Origin: Paraburkholderia sp. FT54
Lineage (GTDB): Bacteria; Pseudomonadota; Gammaproteobacteria; Burkholderiales; Burkholderiaceae
NCBI RefSeq assembly: GCF_031585635.1
Contig: NZ_CP134197.1
Coordinates: 1 to 64,000 of the forward strand
Length of the DNA: 64,000 nucleotides
Direction: 5' to 3'
A program made the translations under genes and the position numbers. Below the pieces are notes generated by a model. The model did no database searches. It worked only from the letters and a program-made list of their open reading frames with translations, and was not told where the DNA came from. Below, in pieces: positions 16,459 through 25,182 of this stretch (the first letter of the stretch is position 1; each line of letters opens with the position of its first letter).

Positions 16459-17592
16459 ATGATAAGGAAGTCACTGCTCGCGCTCGCACTCTCGAACGCT
16501 TTTGCCATGCCGGCATTTGCGCAAAGCAGCGTCACGTTGTACGGGATGATCGATGAGGGTCTGACCTACGTCAGCAACTCCGGCGGCCATAGTCAATGGG
16601 CCTTGCAAAGCGGGGTCGAGGGCGGCAGCAGATGGGGTTTGAAAGGCAGCGAGGATCTCGGCGGCGGCACGAAGGCGATCTTCCAGTTGGAAAACGGCTT
16701 CAATCTTTCTACGGGCACGCTCGGGCAGGGCGGTCTGCAATTCGGCCGTCAAGCCTACGTCGGCCTGACGAACCAGCGCTGGGGGACGCTGACCTTCGGC
16801 CGCCAGTATGACCCGATTGTCGACATGATCGGGCCGACCACTTCCAACGGCCAATGGGGCGGCCTGTTCTCGCACCCGAGCGATATCGACAACACGGACA
16901 ACGCTTTTCGCGTGAACAACTCGGTGAAGTATGTCACGCCGACCTGGGCAGGCCTGACGGCCGAAGCGATGTACGCATTTGGCGGCGTCGCCGGCGACTT
17001 CCGCCAGAAGAGCACGATCGCCGCCGGTGCGAATTATCGCAATGGTCCGCTGTACCTTGGCGCCGCATACTTTTACGCCACCGACCCCGCGCAACAGTTC
17101 GTGGACGGCGGTTTCAAGCCGAACGCCATACCGGGCGTGTCGAACGGCGAAGGCGCGTTCGGCTATGTCGGCAATCCGGGCAACATGCAGAACATCGGCG
17201 TGGGCGGTGCGTACGACATCGGGCCGGCGCGGATCACCCTGGCGTACACCAACACGAGGTTCGAGGACGCGAGCGGCGTGGCAGGTAACACGGTCACCTT
17301 CAGCAACTATGAGATCTGGGGGCAATACCACGTGACGCCAGCGACGACTCTGGGCGCCGGCTATACCTTCACGGAAGGCAAGGTGGACTACAACGGCGCC
17401 AAACCCAAGTACAACCAGATCAACCTGCTGGCGGACTACGCCCTCTCCAAACGCACCGACGTCTACCTGAACGCGGCATATCAGAAGGCTGCCGGCGGAG
17501 CGAACGCGGATATCTATCAGGGTTTCCCGGGATCGGAATCGAGCACGACGACGCAATGGGTCGCGCGTGCTGCCCTACGCATGAGATTTTGA
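16459..17592 (+). CDS. Gram-negative porin (Burkholderia OmpC-like)
   Basis: A 377-aa outer-membrane trimeric porin of the beta-proteobacterial type. Signal peptide MIRKSLLALALSNAFAMPAFA, then QSSVTLYGMIDEGLTYVSN, the standard first strand. Alternating strands follow, with the LSKRTDVYLNAAYQ motif near the C-terminus and a terminal ALRMRF ending in Phe for BAM recognition. The frame is open upstream, but the signal peptide fixes ATG at 16459. It leads an operon with an MFS transporter and two hydrolases, so it likely admits their substrate. Confidence 0.93.
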   Translation: MIRKSLLALALSNAFAMPAFAQSSVTLYGMIDEGLTYVSNSGGHSQWALQSGVEGGSRWGLKGSEDLGGGTKAIFQLENGFNLSTGTLGQGGLQFGRQAYVGLTNQRWGTLTFGRQYDPIVDMIGPTTSNGQWGGLFSHPSDIDNTDNAFRVNNSVKYVTPTWAGLTAEAMYAFGGVAGDFRQKSTIAAGANYRNGPLYLGAAYFYATDPAQQFVDGGFKPNAIPGVSNGEGAFGYVGNPGNMQNIGVGGAYDIGPARITLAYTNTRFEDASGVAGNTVTFSNYEIWGQYHVTPATTLGAGYTFTEGKVDYNGAKPKYNQINLLADYALSKRTDVYLNAAYQKAAGGANADIYQGFPGSESSTTTQWVARAALRMRF

Positions 17593-17637
17593 CAGCGCCG
17601 CTCGAGCGGCAACCACTACTGAAGCGGGGAAGTGAAC

Positions 17638-18933
17638 ATGAACACGAGAATGGCAGCGCTGGCGCACAGCCGTAAATCATCGGTTCGATGGAGGATCTTC
17701 TGGTTCCTGCTCGTGCTGATCACGATCAACTATGTGGACCGCGCTTCACTGTCGGTCGCGATGCCCCTGATCTCGAAGGAGTTCTCGCTCTCGCCGGTGG
17801 TGCAAGGCCTGATTCTGAGTTCGTTCTTCTGGTCGTACACGATCATGCAGATTCCGGCGGGCCTGCTGGTCGACCGCTTCAAGCCGCGCATCGTGATCAC
17901 CGTTGCGACGCTGGTCTGGGGAGGCTTCCAGGCCGGCGCGGGATTCTGCACGAACGCTGTTTCACTGCTGCTCATGCGCCTCGGTCTCGGGTTCGCGGAG
18001 GCGTCGATCGCGCCCGCCGGCGGTAAGCTCAATGCGCTCTGGCTGACGCGCAACGAACGCACAAGGGGCGCGTCGCTAATGGACGGCGGCGCGCCACTCG
18101 GCGCCGCGGTGGGATCGCTGCTGATCTCGGCGTTGATCGGCCTATTGGGCTCGTGGCGGCTAGCGTTTCTGGTCGCGGGTGTCGCCACGACGCTGGCCGG
18201 CGCCTTGGCCTGGGTCTTTATCCGTAATCATCCGCGCGAGCATCCGGCAGTCAACGAAGACGAAGCGTCGTTCATCGAGCGTTCGCACGAGGAAGAACTG
18301 GAGCGCGAGCCGGCCAACGCCTCCGGACGCGCAATCGACTTTCTGAAGTACCGCTCTTTCCTGTTCATGTTCTTCGGCTTCATGTGCTGCAACACGTTGT
18401 TCAACGGATTGCTCACCTGGATGCCGAGCTATCTGATCAAGGAGCACGGCCTCGATATCCGTCAAATGGGTGGGTCGAGCTTCATCATTTACTTTTCCGG
18501 CTTTGCCGGTGAACTCGTCGGCGCGTGGATTGCCGATAAGTGGCTGGCGGCCGGCGGCAGGCCGAACACGGTGTTACGTACGATTTTCGGCGCGGCCGGC
18601 GTGATCGCCACCATCTCGGTGTTCTCGGTGGCTTATCTGTCCAGCGCGACGCTGGTCGTCGTGCTGCTCTCGTGTACGGTTTTCTTCTTGCGCTGGGGCA
18701 ATCTGTACTGGTGCATTCCGCCTTTGCTTGCCACGCGCAACAAGGTCGGCGCGCTAGGTGGTTTTCTGAACCTGGGAGCGGCGGTGGGCGGCATTGGCGC
18801 GCCGATTCTGGTCGGCGGGATTGTCCAGGCGACCGGTTCGTATTTTCTCGCCATGATGTTCTTTGCGGCGACCGGCGTCGGCTTGCTGCTCTGCTCGCTC
18901 GGCATCGACTATGAGAAGAAGTTGCCTGTATGA
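17638..18933 (+). CDS. MFS transporter (anion:cation symporter-like)
   Basis: A 431-aa inner-membrane carrier with about twelve predicted helices. NYVDRASLSVAMPLI and GLLVDRFKPR carry the usual loop 2-3 motif of the ACS/GudP-like MFS group. It is a close relative of the MFS encoded at 23507-24808; long identical blocks include RGASLMDGG and SSFFWSYT. GTG at 17632 and ATGs at 17638 and 17650 are in frame; GGGGA at 17626-17630 has good spacing only to 17638. Second gene of the LysR-linked operon. Confidence 0.9.
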   Translation: MNTRMAALAHSRKSSVRWRIFWFLLVLITINYVDRASLSVAMPLISKEFSLSPVVQGLILSSFFWSYTIMQIPAGLLVDRFKPRIVITVATLVWGGFQAGAGFCTNAVSLLLMRLGLGFAEASIAPAGGKLNALWLTRNERTRGASLMDGGAPLGAAVGSLLISALIGLLGSWRLAFLVAGVATTLAGALAWVFIRNHPREHPAVNEDEASFIERSHEEELEREPANASGRAIDFLKYRSFLFMFFGFMCCNTLFNGLLTWMPSYLIKEHGLDIRQMGGSSFIIYFSGFAGELVGAWIADKWLAAGGRPNTVLRTIFGAAGVIATISVFSVAYLSSATLVVVLLSCTVFFLRWGNLYWCIPPLLATRNKVGALGGFLNLGAAVGGIGAPILVGGIVQATGSYFLAMMFFAATGVGLLLCSLGIDYEKKLPV

Positions 18934-19079
18934 GGTCGGCGAGACGCGGGGTGGATCTGGACGTCGTGGCGGGCGCCGCACTGCTCGACAACCATCCGCT
19001 ACGGGTGACTCGCCGATCGACTTGAATTTCCCGAGCGCTTTCCAGTCTTAAACCAACAACCGTCAGTAAGGACGTTTTG

Positions 19080-19988
19080 ATGAACCCAGATGACTCGCAT
19101 AACCAGCCTTGGCAATGGCCCGAACCCCATTGGCGCAAGCTGGTCGACCAGGTACGCGCGGGACGCGCGCTTCGCCCCAATGGCTGGCCCGATGGAGCGC
19201 GCTGCGCGGTGGCGCTGTCTTTCGATTGCGACCACGAAACCAGTGAATTGCGCGAGGGCGGAAAGTCGATCGGCCGGCTCAGCTGGGGACAGTATGGTAG
19301 CCGGGCGGGCATGCCGCGCATTCTCGACGTGCTGCGCAAATATGCCGTGCCGGCCAGCTTCTTCGTACCCGCGGTCACTGCGCTTTTGCATCCGGAAGAG
19401 GCGCGCCGCATCATCGGCGACGGCCATGAAATCGGCCTGCACGGCTGGATTCATGAACTGAACTCGGTGCTCCCGCATGAGGCGGAACGCGATCTGTTGC
19501 TACGCTCGGCGGACACGCTCGAGACCATCACCGGGCAGCGTCCGGTGGGCATGCGCACGCCGTCATGGGATTTCAGCCCGCATACGCTTTCCATCGCGCG
19601 CGAGATGGGGTTGCGCTATGACTCGTCGCTGATGGCCGACGTCGACTGCTATGAGCTGCTGGAGGCCGGTGTGCCGAGCGGTCTCGTCGAACTGCCGGTC
19701 GAGTGGATTCGCGACGACGGCGCGTATCTGATCATGAATCGCTTCGAGGCGGTGCGGCCTTACACGTCGCCGGCCGACGTCTACGATATCTTTCGCCGTG
19801 AGTTCGACGCGGCCTATGCCGAGGGTGGCATCTTCCAGTTGACGATGCATCCGCACGTCACCGGCTACCGGTCGAGGATATGGATTCTGGAAGAAATCAT
19901 CCGGCACGCGCAGTCGTTGCCGGGAGTCTGGTTCGCGACACATCGCGATGTCGTCGAATGGGCACTTGAACATGCACAACCGACATGA
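19080..19988 (+). CDS. polysaccharide deacetylase family protein
   Basis: A 302-aa NodB-fold metal-dependent deacetylase/amidohydrolase. Motifs: LSFDCDHET (Asp general base and metal Asp), HEIGLHGWIHELN (metal His pair), RTPSWDFSPHTL, and a late LTMHPHVTGYRSR. No signal peptide, so it is cytoplasmic, like PuuE-type allantoinases and imidase-like members rather than cell-wall deacetylases. ATG at 19080 (after GTAAGGAC) is chosen over the adjacent TTG. It probably opens or deacylates a small N-acyl compound or cyclic imide imported by the MFS. Confidence 0.85.
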   Translation: MNPDDSHNQPWQWPEPHWRKLVDQVRAGRALRPNGWPDGARCAVALSFDCDHETSELREGGKSIGRLSWGQYGSRAGMPRILDVLRKYAVPASFFVPAVTALLHPEEARRIIGDGHEIGLHGWIHELNSVLPHEAERDLLLRSADTLETITGQRPVGMRTPSWDFSPHTLSIAREMGLRYDSSLMADVDCYELLEAGVPSGLVELPVEWIRDDGAYLIMNRFEAVRPYTSPADVYDIFRREFDAAYAEGGIFQLTMHPHVTGYRSRIWILEEIIRHAQSLPGVWFATHRDVVEWALEHAQPT

Positions 19989-20838
19989 GCACAGTGTGCG
20001 ATCGGGCGGAGCCGGGCAGCCGGGCTTTCCGGTTCCGCCGAAGGCGACCGATAGTCATCACCATATCTACGATGCGCGCTATCCAGTCGATCCGTCAGCG
20101 CAATTGCAGCCGCCCGACGCAACGGTCGCCGACTACCGCGCGCTGCAGCGCAGGCTCGGCATCGAGCGACATGTCGTCGTTCAACCGTCTACGTATGGAA
20201 CCGACAACCGTTGCCTGCTCGATGCCTTATCGCAGTTCGGAAAGACCGCGCGCGGTATTGCAACCGTGCCCGTCACCGTGACGGATGGTGAGCTGGCCGG
20301 TCTTCACGATATGGGCGTACGCGGGCTGCGCTTTAACCTCGAATACCTGGTCGGCGTGACGGTATCGATGATGGAGCCGCTCTCGAAGCGGATCGAACCG
20401 CTCGGCTGGCACATTCAGGTCAATGCCACCGCTGCGCAGCTACTCGAGCACCGGCAGTTGCTTGCGAGTCTGTCCTCGCCGCTCGTGATCGATCATATGG
20501 GGCAGATCCCGCAACCGGGCGGCACGGAGCATGCCGCGTTCGGCATGGTGGAGGCGCTGTTGGCCGGCGGCCGTACCTGGGTCAAGTTGAGCGGTCCTTA
20601 TCTCGCGTCGCAAAGCGGAGCGCCGGTCTACGCCGACGCCGGTAGGGTCGCGTTCAGGTTTGCCCAGCTTGCCGCGGACAGGATGCTGTGGGGATCGGAC
20701 TGGCCTCATCCGACGCAAGCGGCAGACAACAAGCCGGATGCTGCCCACTTGCTGGATGATCTGGCGCTGTGGATACCCGATGAATCGACGCGGCATCGAA
20801 TCCTCGTCGAGAATCCTGCGAGGCTTTACGGCTTTTAG
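19972..20838 (+). CDS. LigI-like TIM-barrel amidohydrolase (2-pyrone-dicarboxylate lactonase family)
   Basis: A 288-aa amidohydrolase-2 protein. ATDSHHHIYDARYP carries the metal His pair, VVVQPSTYGTDN and VIDHMGQIPQPGG follow, and LWGSDWPHPT is the conserved C-terminal Asp motif. Closest in pattern to 2-pyrone-4,6-dicarboxylate lactonase (LigI), so a lactone, cyclic imide or similar is the likely substrate. It overlaps the end of the preceding gene by 17 bp if ATG at 19972 is used; an in-frame start at 19948 is less likely. Ends in a hairpin that includes its stop codon. Confidence 0.85.
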   Translation: MHNRHEHSVRSGGAGQPGFPVPPKATDSHHHIYDARYPVDPSAQLQPPDATVADYRALQRRLGIERHVVVQPSTYGTDNRCLLDALSQFGKTARGIATVPVTVTDGELAGLHDMGVRGLRFNLEYLVGVTVSMMEPLSKRIEPLGWHIQVNATAAQLLEHRQLLASLSSPLVIDHMGQIPQPGGTEHAAFGMVEALLAGGRTWVKLSGPYLASQSGAPVYADAGRVAFRFAQLAADRMLWGSDWPHPTQAADNKPDAAHLLDDLALWIPDESTRHRILVENPARLYGF

Positions 20839-20859
20839 CGGGCATGCGTGCTAAAAGCC
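20830..20859. terminator. bidirectional terminator hairpin
   Basis: A 10-bp perfect stem GGCTTTTAGC/GCTAAAAGCC with a 10-nt loop lies between the convergent amidohydrolase and RidA genes. The TTTT/AAAA in the stem gives weak T runs in both directions. Confidence 0.6.
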
Positions 20860-20871
20860 GCGCTGCCTGGT

Positions 20872-21270
20872 TCAGCGCTTGCCGATGTAGGCAACCACGT
20901 CGATCTCTACGAGCACACCTTGCAGACCGGCTTCGACGGTGGTTCGCGCCGGCTTATGCTGGGCAAAACAGTTTGCGTAGAGCGCGTTGAAGCGGCTAAA
21001 AAGCGTCAAGTCGGTCAGATAGACCGTGACCTTGACGACATCCTCCAGTCTCGCGCCGGCGGCGGCCAGCACCCGCTCGACATTGGCGAGCGTTGCACGG
21101 GTCTGCTCTTCAATGGAGTCGCCGATCACCTTCCGGTCGGCGTCACGCGGCGTCTGGCCGGACAGGAAGACGAAGTCGCCCGCGATCATCGCGGAAGAGT
21201 AGTGCCCGCCTTGTTTGAAGTCGGCTGGATTGACGCTACGCAATGCGTGGGGCGTGTCACTGTCGTTCAT
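20872..21270 (-). CDS. RidA family protein
   Basis: A 132-aa YjgF/YER057c/UK114 protein. FLSGQTPRDAD, the helix with ATLANVERVLAAAGARLEDVVKVTVYLTD, and VEIDVVAYIG are family hallmarks. RidA trimers hydrolyse reactive enamine/imine intermediates released by PLP enzymes, which fits its place as last gene after a PLP-dependent D-threonine-aldolase-like gene. The Arg that is essential in RidA proper should lie in the ARTTVE segment (PARTTVEAGL), and it is present. Confidence 0.9.
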   Translation of the reverse strand: MNDSDTPHALRSVNPADFKQGGHYSSAMIAGDFVFLSGQTPRDADRKVIGDSIEEQTRATLANVERVLAAAGARLEDVVKVTVYLTDLTLFSRFNALYANCFAQHKPARTTVEAGLQGVLVEIDVVAYIGKR

Positions 21271-21380
21271 CTATTTCCCTTTGTCGTGATCTGGTGTTTT
21301 CCGACTTGCCGCATGACGTGCGTGGCCGCGTTGCGTTGTATCGCTTCAAGCGACCCCCGACCGCCGCGTGCCCTTGCGGC

Positions 21381-22481
21381 CTATCGACGGCTCCCAAGTT
21401 GCTCACGCACTTCCCACGACCCTTCCGTGTTAAGCACCAGCGCGCTGGGGTAGAGATAAGCAGTTGTGCAAGCGTGGCGCGGCATTAGCATCACCCGGTC
21501 GCCGACAGCCAGATCGGTGTTTTCGACCACGACGTGCTCTTCGCTCATCATGACGATCTTGCCGTCCCAGCGAAAGCGCTCGGCCAGCGGCTTGTCCGGC
21601 GAGATCGCCTTCGAACCCGCATCGAGCGTGGCGGTCGTGCTGGTGCGTGAAATCACCGTTGCCAGTACATAGGCGCTCGGCGTCCAGCCGAGCGCGGGCA
21701 AGTCCAGGTCGTGTTGAGCGCTTGAATAGGTCCAACTGCCCGCGGACACGAAATCGACGAGTGTGCGCGGCCATAGATCGAACGTGTAGCTGCCCCCGGC
21801 GATGAGCTTTGTCGACAGTCCCTCTGCATCGGCGGCGCGCGTCAGCGCCGCTACTTGTTCCACGATGGCGGCCACCCGCGCGCGGCGTGTGGCATTGTCG
21901 AGATCATGGATATGGCCGTCGTAGAGATGCCATCCGCCAAAGCGGCCGATCGCGGCCAGTTCACGGGCCAATTGCAGCGTTGCCATGGCTATCGGCGCAC
22001 CGGTTCTGCCCATGCCGGCGTCCAGATCGACAAGCAGCGCGAGATTGGGCAACTGCGCGCCATTCGTCGCGAGACGCCACGCGGCTACGCCTGCCGCCGA
22101 ATCGACGAGCGCTTCGACCCGCGCGTCGGGATGAGCGTGCGCAAGCGAGAGCACGGTACGGATATGAGCAGGGTTGACGGTCGGATACGCCCAGACGACG
22201 CGTTTCGCGCCGGCCTCGAGCACCATCGCGACTTCCGCCACGGTAGCGGCCTTGAAGGCGGTGACGCCCTCACGAATCAGTCTCTTGACGATCCATCCGG
22301 CGCGATGCGTCTTCACGTGCGGCATGAGCCGTCCCACCCCTCCACACGCACGGGCGGTCGCATGCAGGTTATCAACGATGCCGCGCTCGGATACGATGAA
22401 ACACGGTGTCTGCAATTCTTCTGGCAAGCTGGCGGCCCACGACGGCGCACGTTTAAGAGTGGTACTCGAAAGGTCGGACAT
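21381..22481 (-). CDS. D-threonine aldolase/D-serine dehydratase-like PLP enzyme (alanine racemase N-terminal fold)
   Basis: A 366-aa fold-type III PLP enzyme. RLMPHVKTHR holds the PLP lysine (Lys57), and the TIM-barrel phosphate-binding region is LIAGGSYTF. The C-terminal domain has PRHACTT, the H-x-C metal-binding motif of D-threonine aldolase and eukaryotic-type D-serine dehydratase. The reaction should be metal- and PLP-dependent cleavage or dehydration of a D-beta-hydroxy amino acid. The frame is open to 22595, but ATG at 22481 begins at the family N-terminus. Lies between the DUF4392 and RidA genes. Confidence 0.88.
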   Translation of the reverse strand: MSDLSSTTLKRAPSWAASLPEELQTPCFIVSERGIVDNLHATARACGGVGRLMPHVKTHRAGWIVKRLIREGVTAFKAATVAEVAMVLEAGAKRVVWAYPTVNPAHIRTVLSLAHAHPDARVEALVDSAAGVAAWRLATNGAQLPNLALLVDLDAGMGRTGAPIAMATLQLARELAAIGRFGGWHLYDGHIHDLDNATRRARVAAIVEQVAALTRAADAEGLSTKLIAGGSYTFDLWPRTLVDFVSAGSWTYSSAQHDLDLPALGWTPSAYVLATVISRTSTTATLDAGSKAISPDKPLAERFRWDGKIVMMSEEHVVVENTDLAVGDRVMLMPRHACTTAYLYPSALVLNTEGSWEVREQLGSRR

Positions 22482-22516
22482 GGTTGGTGGGTTAAGAGAG
22501 GAAAAGGGCGTCGCGC

Positions 22517-23488
22517 TCACGAGTGCGACGGTGCTGCGAGGTAGCCGTCGACGTGAGCTCTGAGCTGACTCAGCACTTGCGCATGCTGTTCCCACGACAG
22601 CCGGTCGACGCTCATCTTCGGCGTAGCGGGGCGGTCGATGCGGCTATCGTCAACCGCCTGACCGACGTCGACGGCCGCGGTGAGATACGCCCGGTCGCGC
22701 TCTGGCGTGAAATCGACGAGCAGCCGCGCCGCCGCGTCGCGCGGCGCGACCATCGCCATCGCGGATACCAGTCCCCAGCCGCCCCAGTTCGAAACGCTGG
22801 AAACGATCAGATAGTCCGCGGGAATCGCTGCGCTGATCAACGGGCCGTTGGGAATGTCGTCGTGGACGATTTCCTGGGGCAGCACACCCATGCCGATTTC
22901 ATTGCCGCCGTCGCCGATGCCGATCGTGACCCACGGGCGCGGCCATTCGGGATCCTCGAACAGAAGATGCAGCGGAGCCGTATCGTCGGACATGTCCGCG
23001 CCGTACTCGCGGTGCGGCTTGCCGTCGCTCGCGGGCGATACCCGCTCGATTGCGATCATATGCGTGATCGGACGTTCAGCCTCGCTTAGCCGGGCTCTGA
23101 GCGATTTGACCGATGCCGCGCTCACCGAGGTGATCTCGAAGGCCACGTCTTTCGGCAATTCCGTGGTAACCGCCCAGACCGCCTTGCAGCATGGCGCGTC
23201 CGAGATCACCGTCACCGGTATGCCGAAGTTCGACAGTGCGGCGGCCAGGTGGGCCATGCCGCCGAGCCCGTCGGTTTCCGGCGAGGGCGGGACGGCATTG
23301 CGGATGAAGAAGCCAGTCACGATACCGACGTGGGCATTCGGCGTATTCATGATCGAACGCGCGGCTGCTTCCAGCTGACCTTCAACGAACCGTTTCATGC
23401 GGCCAATGTCGCGCCGGACGGTTTGACCAATGATGTCTTCGACTTTTGCTATTCCCATTTTCCCGATCTCAGTAGCAACGTTGTTCAT
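22517..23488 (-). CDS. DUF4392 (D-glutamate cyclase-like) protein
   Basis: A 323-aa cytoplasmic protein of the DUF4392 family, whose vertebrate member is the D-glutamate cyclase (D-glutamate to 5-oxo-D-proline). Seen here: GIVTGFFIRN near residue 55, ETDGLGGMAHLAAAL, DAPCCKAVW, and the glycine-rich GIGDGGNEIGMGVLPQE, which looks like a substrate- or metal-binding turn. It begins 18 bp after the MFS gene and is followed 35 bp later by the PLP enzyme. Operon company supports a role in D-amino-acid breakdown; the exact reaction in bacteria is inference. Confidence 0.8.
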   Translation of the reverse strand: MNNVATEIGKMGIAKVEDIIGQTVRRDIGRMKRFVEGQLEAAARSIMNTPNAHVGIVTGFFIRNAVPPSPETDGLGGMAHLAAALSNFGIPVTVISDAPCCKAVWAVTTELPKDVAFEITSVSAASVKSLRARLSEAERPITHMIAIERVSPASDGKPHREYGADMSDDTAPLHLLFEDPEWPRPWVTIGIGDGGNEIGMGVLPQEIVHDDIPNGPLISAAIPADYLIVSSVSNWGGWGLVSAMAMVAPRDAAARLLVDFTPERDRAYLTAAVDVGQAVDDSRIDRPATPKMSVDRLSWEQHAQVLSQLRAHVDGYLAAPSHS

Positions 23489-23506
23489 GCGAGGCGCGGC
23501 GACGGC

Positions 23507-24808
23507 TCAGACCGGAATCTTCGTTTCATAATCGATTCCGATCGAACAGAGCAGCAGGCCGACGCCCATTGCGGCGAAACACATCAGCGCGAGGAAATAG
23601 GAGCCCGTGAATTGAACGATCGCGCCGATCGCGATCGGAATCACCATGCCGCCGATATTCCCGCCGAAGTTGAGCAGACCGCCGAGCACGCCCACCTTGT
23701 TGCGCGAGGCGAGCATGGCGGGGATCGACCAGTACAGACCGCCCCAGCGCAGAAAGAAGAGCGTGATGGACAGCAGGATCACGACCATCGTGGGACTCGT
23801 CGCATGCGCCACCGAAAACACCGCAATCGTGGCAACCACGCCGGCGATACCGAAGAAAGTGCGCATGACGCGGTTCGGCGCGGCGCCGCTGGCGAGCCAC
23901 TTGTCGGCGACATAGGCCCCGGAGAGTTCGCCGATGAAGCCACAGAAGAAAATCACGAAGCTGGCGCCGCCCATCTGTTGAAGGTTAAAGCCCTGCACTT
24001 TCTGCAGATAGGTGGGCATCCACGTCAACAGGCCGTAGTAAAGCGTCGTGCAACACATGAAGCCGACGAACATCAGTAACACTGAGCGATAGCGGAAGAA
24101 ATCGAGCGTATTGCCTGACAGGTTATCGGCTTCCTTTTCATCTTCCTTGCGCCGGGCCCGCTCGATATGCTCCGCTTCTGCTTCATTGACCCCGGCGTGA
24201 TCGCGCGGTTGATTCTTGATGTAGTACCACGCGCCGATGCCGCACAGAACCGTGCCGACGCCGGCGATCGCGAACGCTGTGCGCCATGAGTGCGCGACCA
24301 CGATCAGCCAGGTGATCAGCACCGATCCCAGCGCTGCACCGAGTGGCGAGCCGCCGTCCATCAGCGATGCGCCGCGGACCCGTTCATGCTGTGTGAGCCA
24401 CATCGCATTGAGCGCACCTCCCGCCGAGGCCACGGGCGCTTCCGCCACACCGAGTCCGAGCCTTGTAGCGAGCAGGGACATCGCGTTGGTCGTCAATGCG
24501 CCAAGACCCTGGAAGGCGCCCCAGAGAAGAGTGCACAGCGCGAGGACCAGACGCGGCTTGAAGCGGTCGACTGCCATACCGCCCGGAATCTGCATCAGCG
24601 TGTACGACCAGAAGAACGAACTCATGATGAGGCCTTGCATGACCGGCGTCAGCGTGAACTCGCTTGCGATCATGGGCATCGCGACGGACAGGGATGCACG
24701 ATCGATGTAGTTGACTGTGACGAGCAGCAACATGATGAGAAAAATCTTCCAGCGAACCGATGTCTTCGGCTGGGCATACGCCACGACGGCTGCGGGTGCT
24801 CTGCTCAT
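23507..24808 (-). CDS. MFS transporter (anion:cation symporter-like), paralogue
   Basis: A 433-aa twelve-helix carrier, first gene of the leftward operon with DUF4392, PLP enzyme and RidA. NYIDRASLSVAMPMI and GGMAVDRFKPR are the MFS signatures. It is strongly similar along its whole length to the MFS at 17638-18933, suggesting duplication inside the locus and related substrates. AGGAGA precedes ATG. Its promoter region shares the ACTTTnGATTATC/TATACT element with the porin operon. Confidence 0.9.
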   Translation of the reverse strand: MSRAPAAVVAYAQPKTSVRWKIFLIMLLLVTVNYIDRASLSVAMPMIASEFTLTPVMQGLIMSSFFWSYTLMQIPGGMAVDRFKPRLVLALCTLLWGAFQGLGALTTNAMSLLATRLGLGVAEAPVASAGGALNAMWLTQHERVRGASLMDGGSPLGAALGSVLITWLIVVAHSWRTAFAIAGVGTVLCGIGAWYYIKNQPRDHAGVNEAEAEHIERARRKEDEKEADNLSGNTLDFFRYRSVLLMFVGFMCCTTLYYGLLTWMPTYLQKVQGFNLQQMGGASFVIFFCGFIGELSGAYVADKWLASGAAPNRVMRTFFGIAGVVATIAVFSVAHATSPTMVVILLSITLFFLRWGGLYWSIPAMLASRNKVGVLGGLLNFGGNIGGMVIPIAIGAIVQFTGSYFLALMCFAAMGVGLLLCSIGIDYETKIPV

Positions 24809-24931
24809 GCCTGTCTCTCCTGATTCGCTGTCTGAACGTCACGGACATGGCCGGCGCGTTGCGCGTCGGCGATAGATGAACCGGTCACCTGCCACGCTGC
24901 AGGGGGCTCACTTCGTGACGCTGGAAAAATT

Positions 24932-24971
24932 GAGTATAGGTGCGACGCTCTGAGTGGTGATAATCGAAAGT
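24932..24971 (-). promoter_or_regulatory. shared LysR-type promoter element, copy 2
   Basis: On the minus strand ACTTTCGATTATCACC (24971-24956) is followed at 33 bp, start to start, by TATACTC (24938-24932). Copy 1 at 16229 has ACTTTGATTATCTCC and TATACTC at 32 bp; the 1-bp difference is the extra C inside the motif, so GATTATC to -10 spacing is identical. Places a transcript start about 120 bp before the MFS ATG. Confidence 0.55.
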
Positions 24972-25054
24972 GACCCGGGCAGTCGATAAAAATTGCTGAT
25001 CATGCGTGCTCGTATCGGGCGCGGTTTTTTGTTCCGTACGGCATTGCTGAAGAC

Positions 25055-25083
25055 ACAAGGGCCGCCTTAATGGCGACCCTTGT
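25055..25083. terminator. hairpin downstream of the OxlT-like gene
   Basis: ACAAGGGCCGCC and GGCGACCCTTGT pair with one mismatch around a TTAAT loop. It lies 100 bp after the leftward OxlT-like gene and upstream of the next leftward promoter, so it may end that transcript. T run is weak. Confidence 0.5.
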
Positions 25084-25182
25084 CATTGATGTCATGACCG
25101 ATGCGAGAACGAGCGGTCATGCGCTTTCAGGTGTTGTGACATGCCTTGCCTGTAGAAGGCAGGTTGCCCGCGAATAGACTTG

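Noticed and set aside
16471..17556. 361-aa minus-strand open frame
   Set aside because: Antisense shadow of the porin gene.
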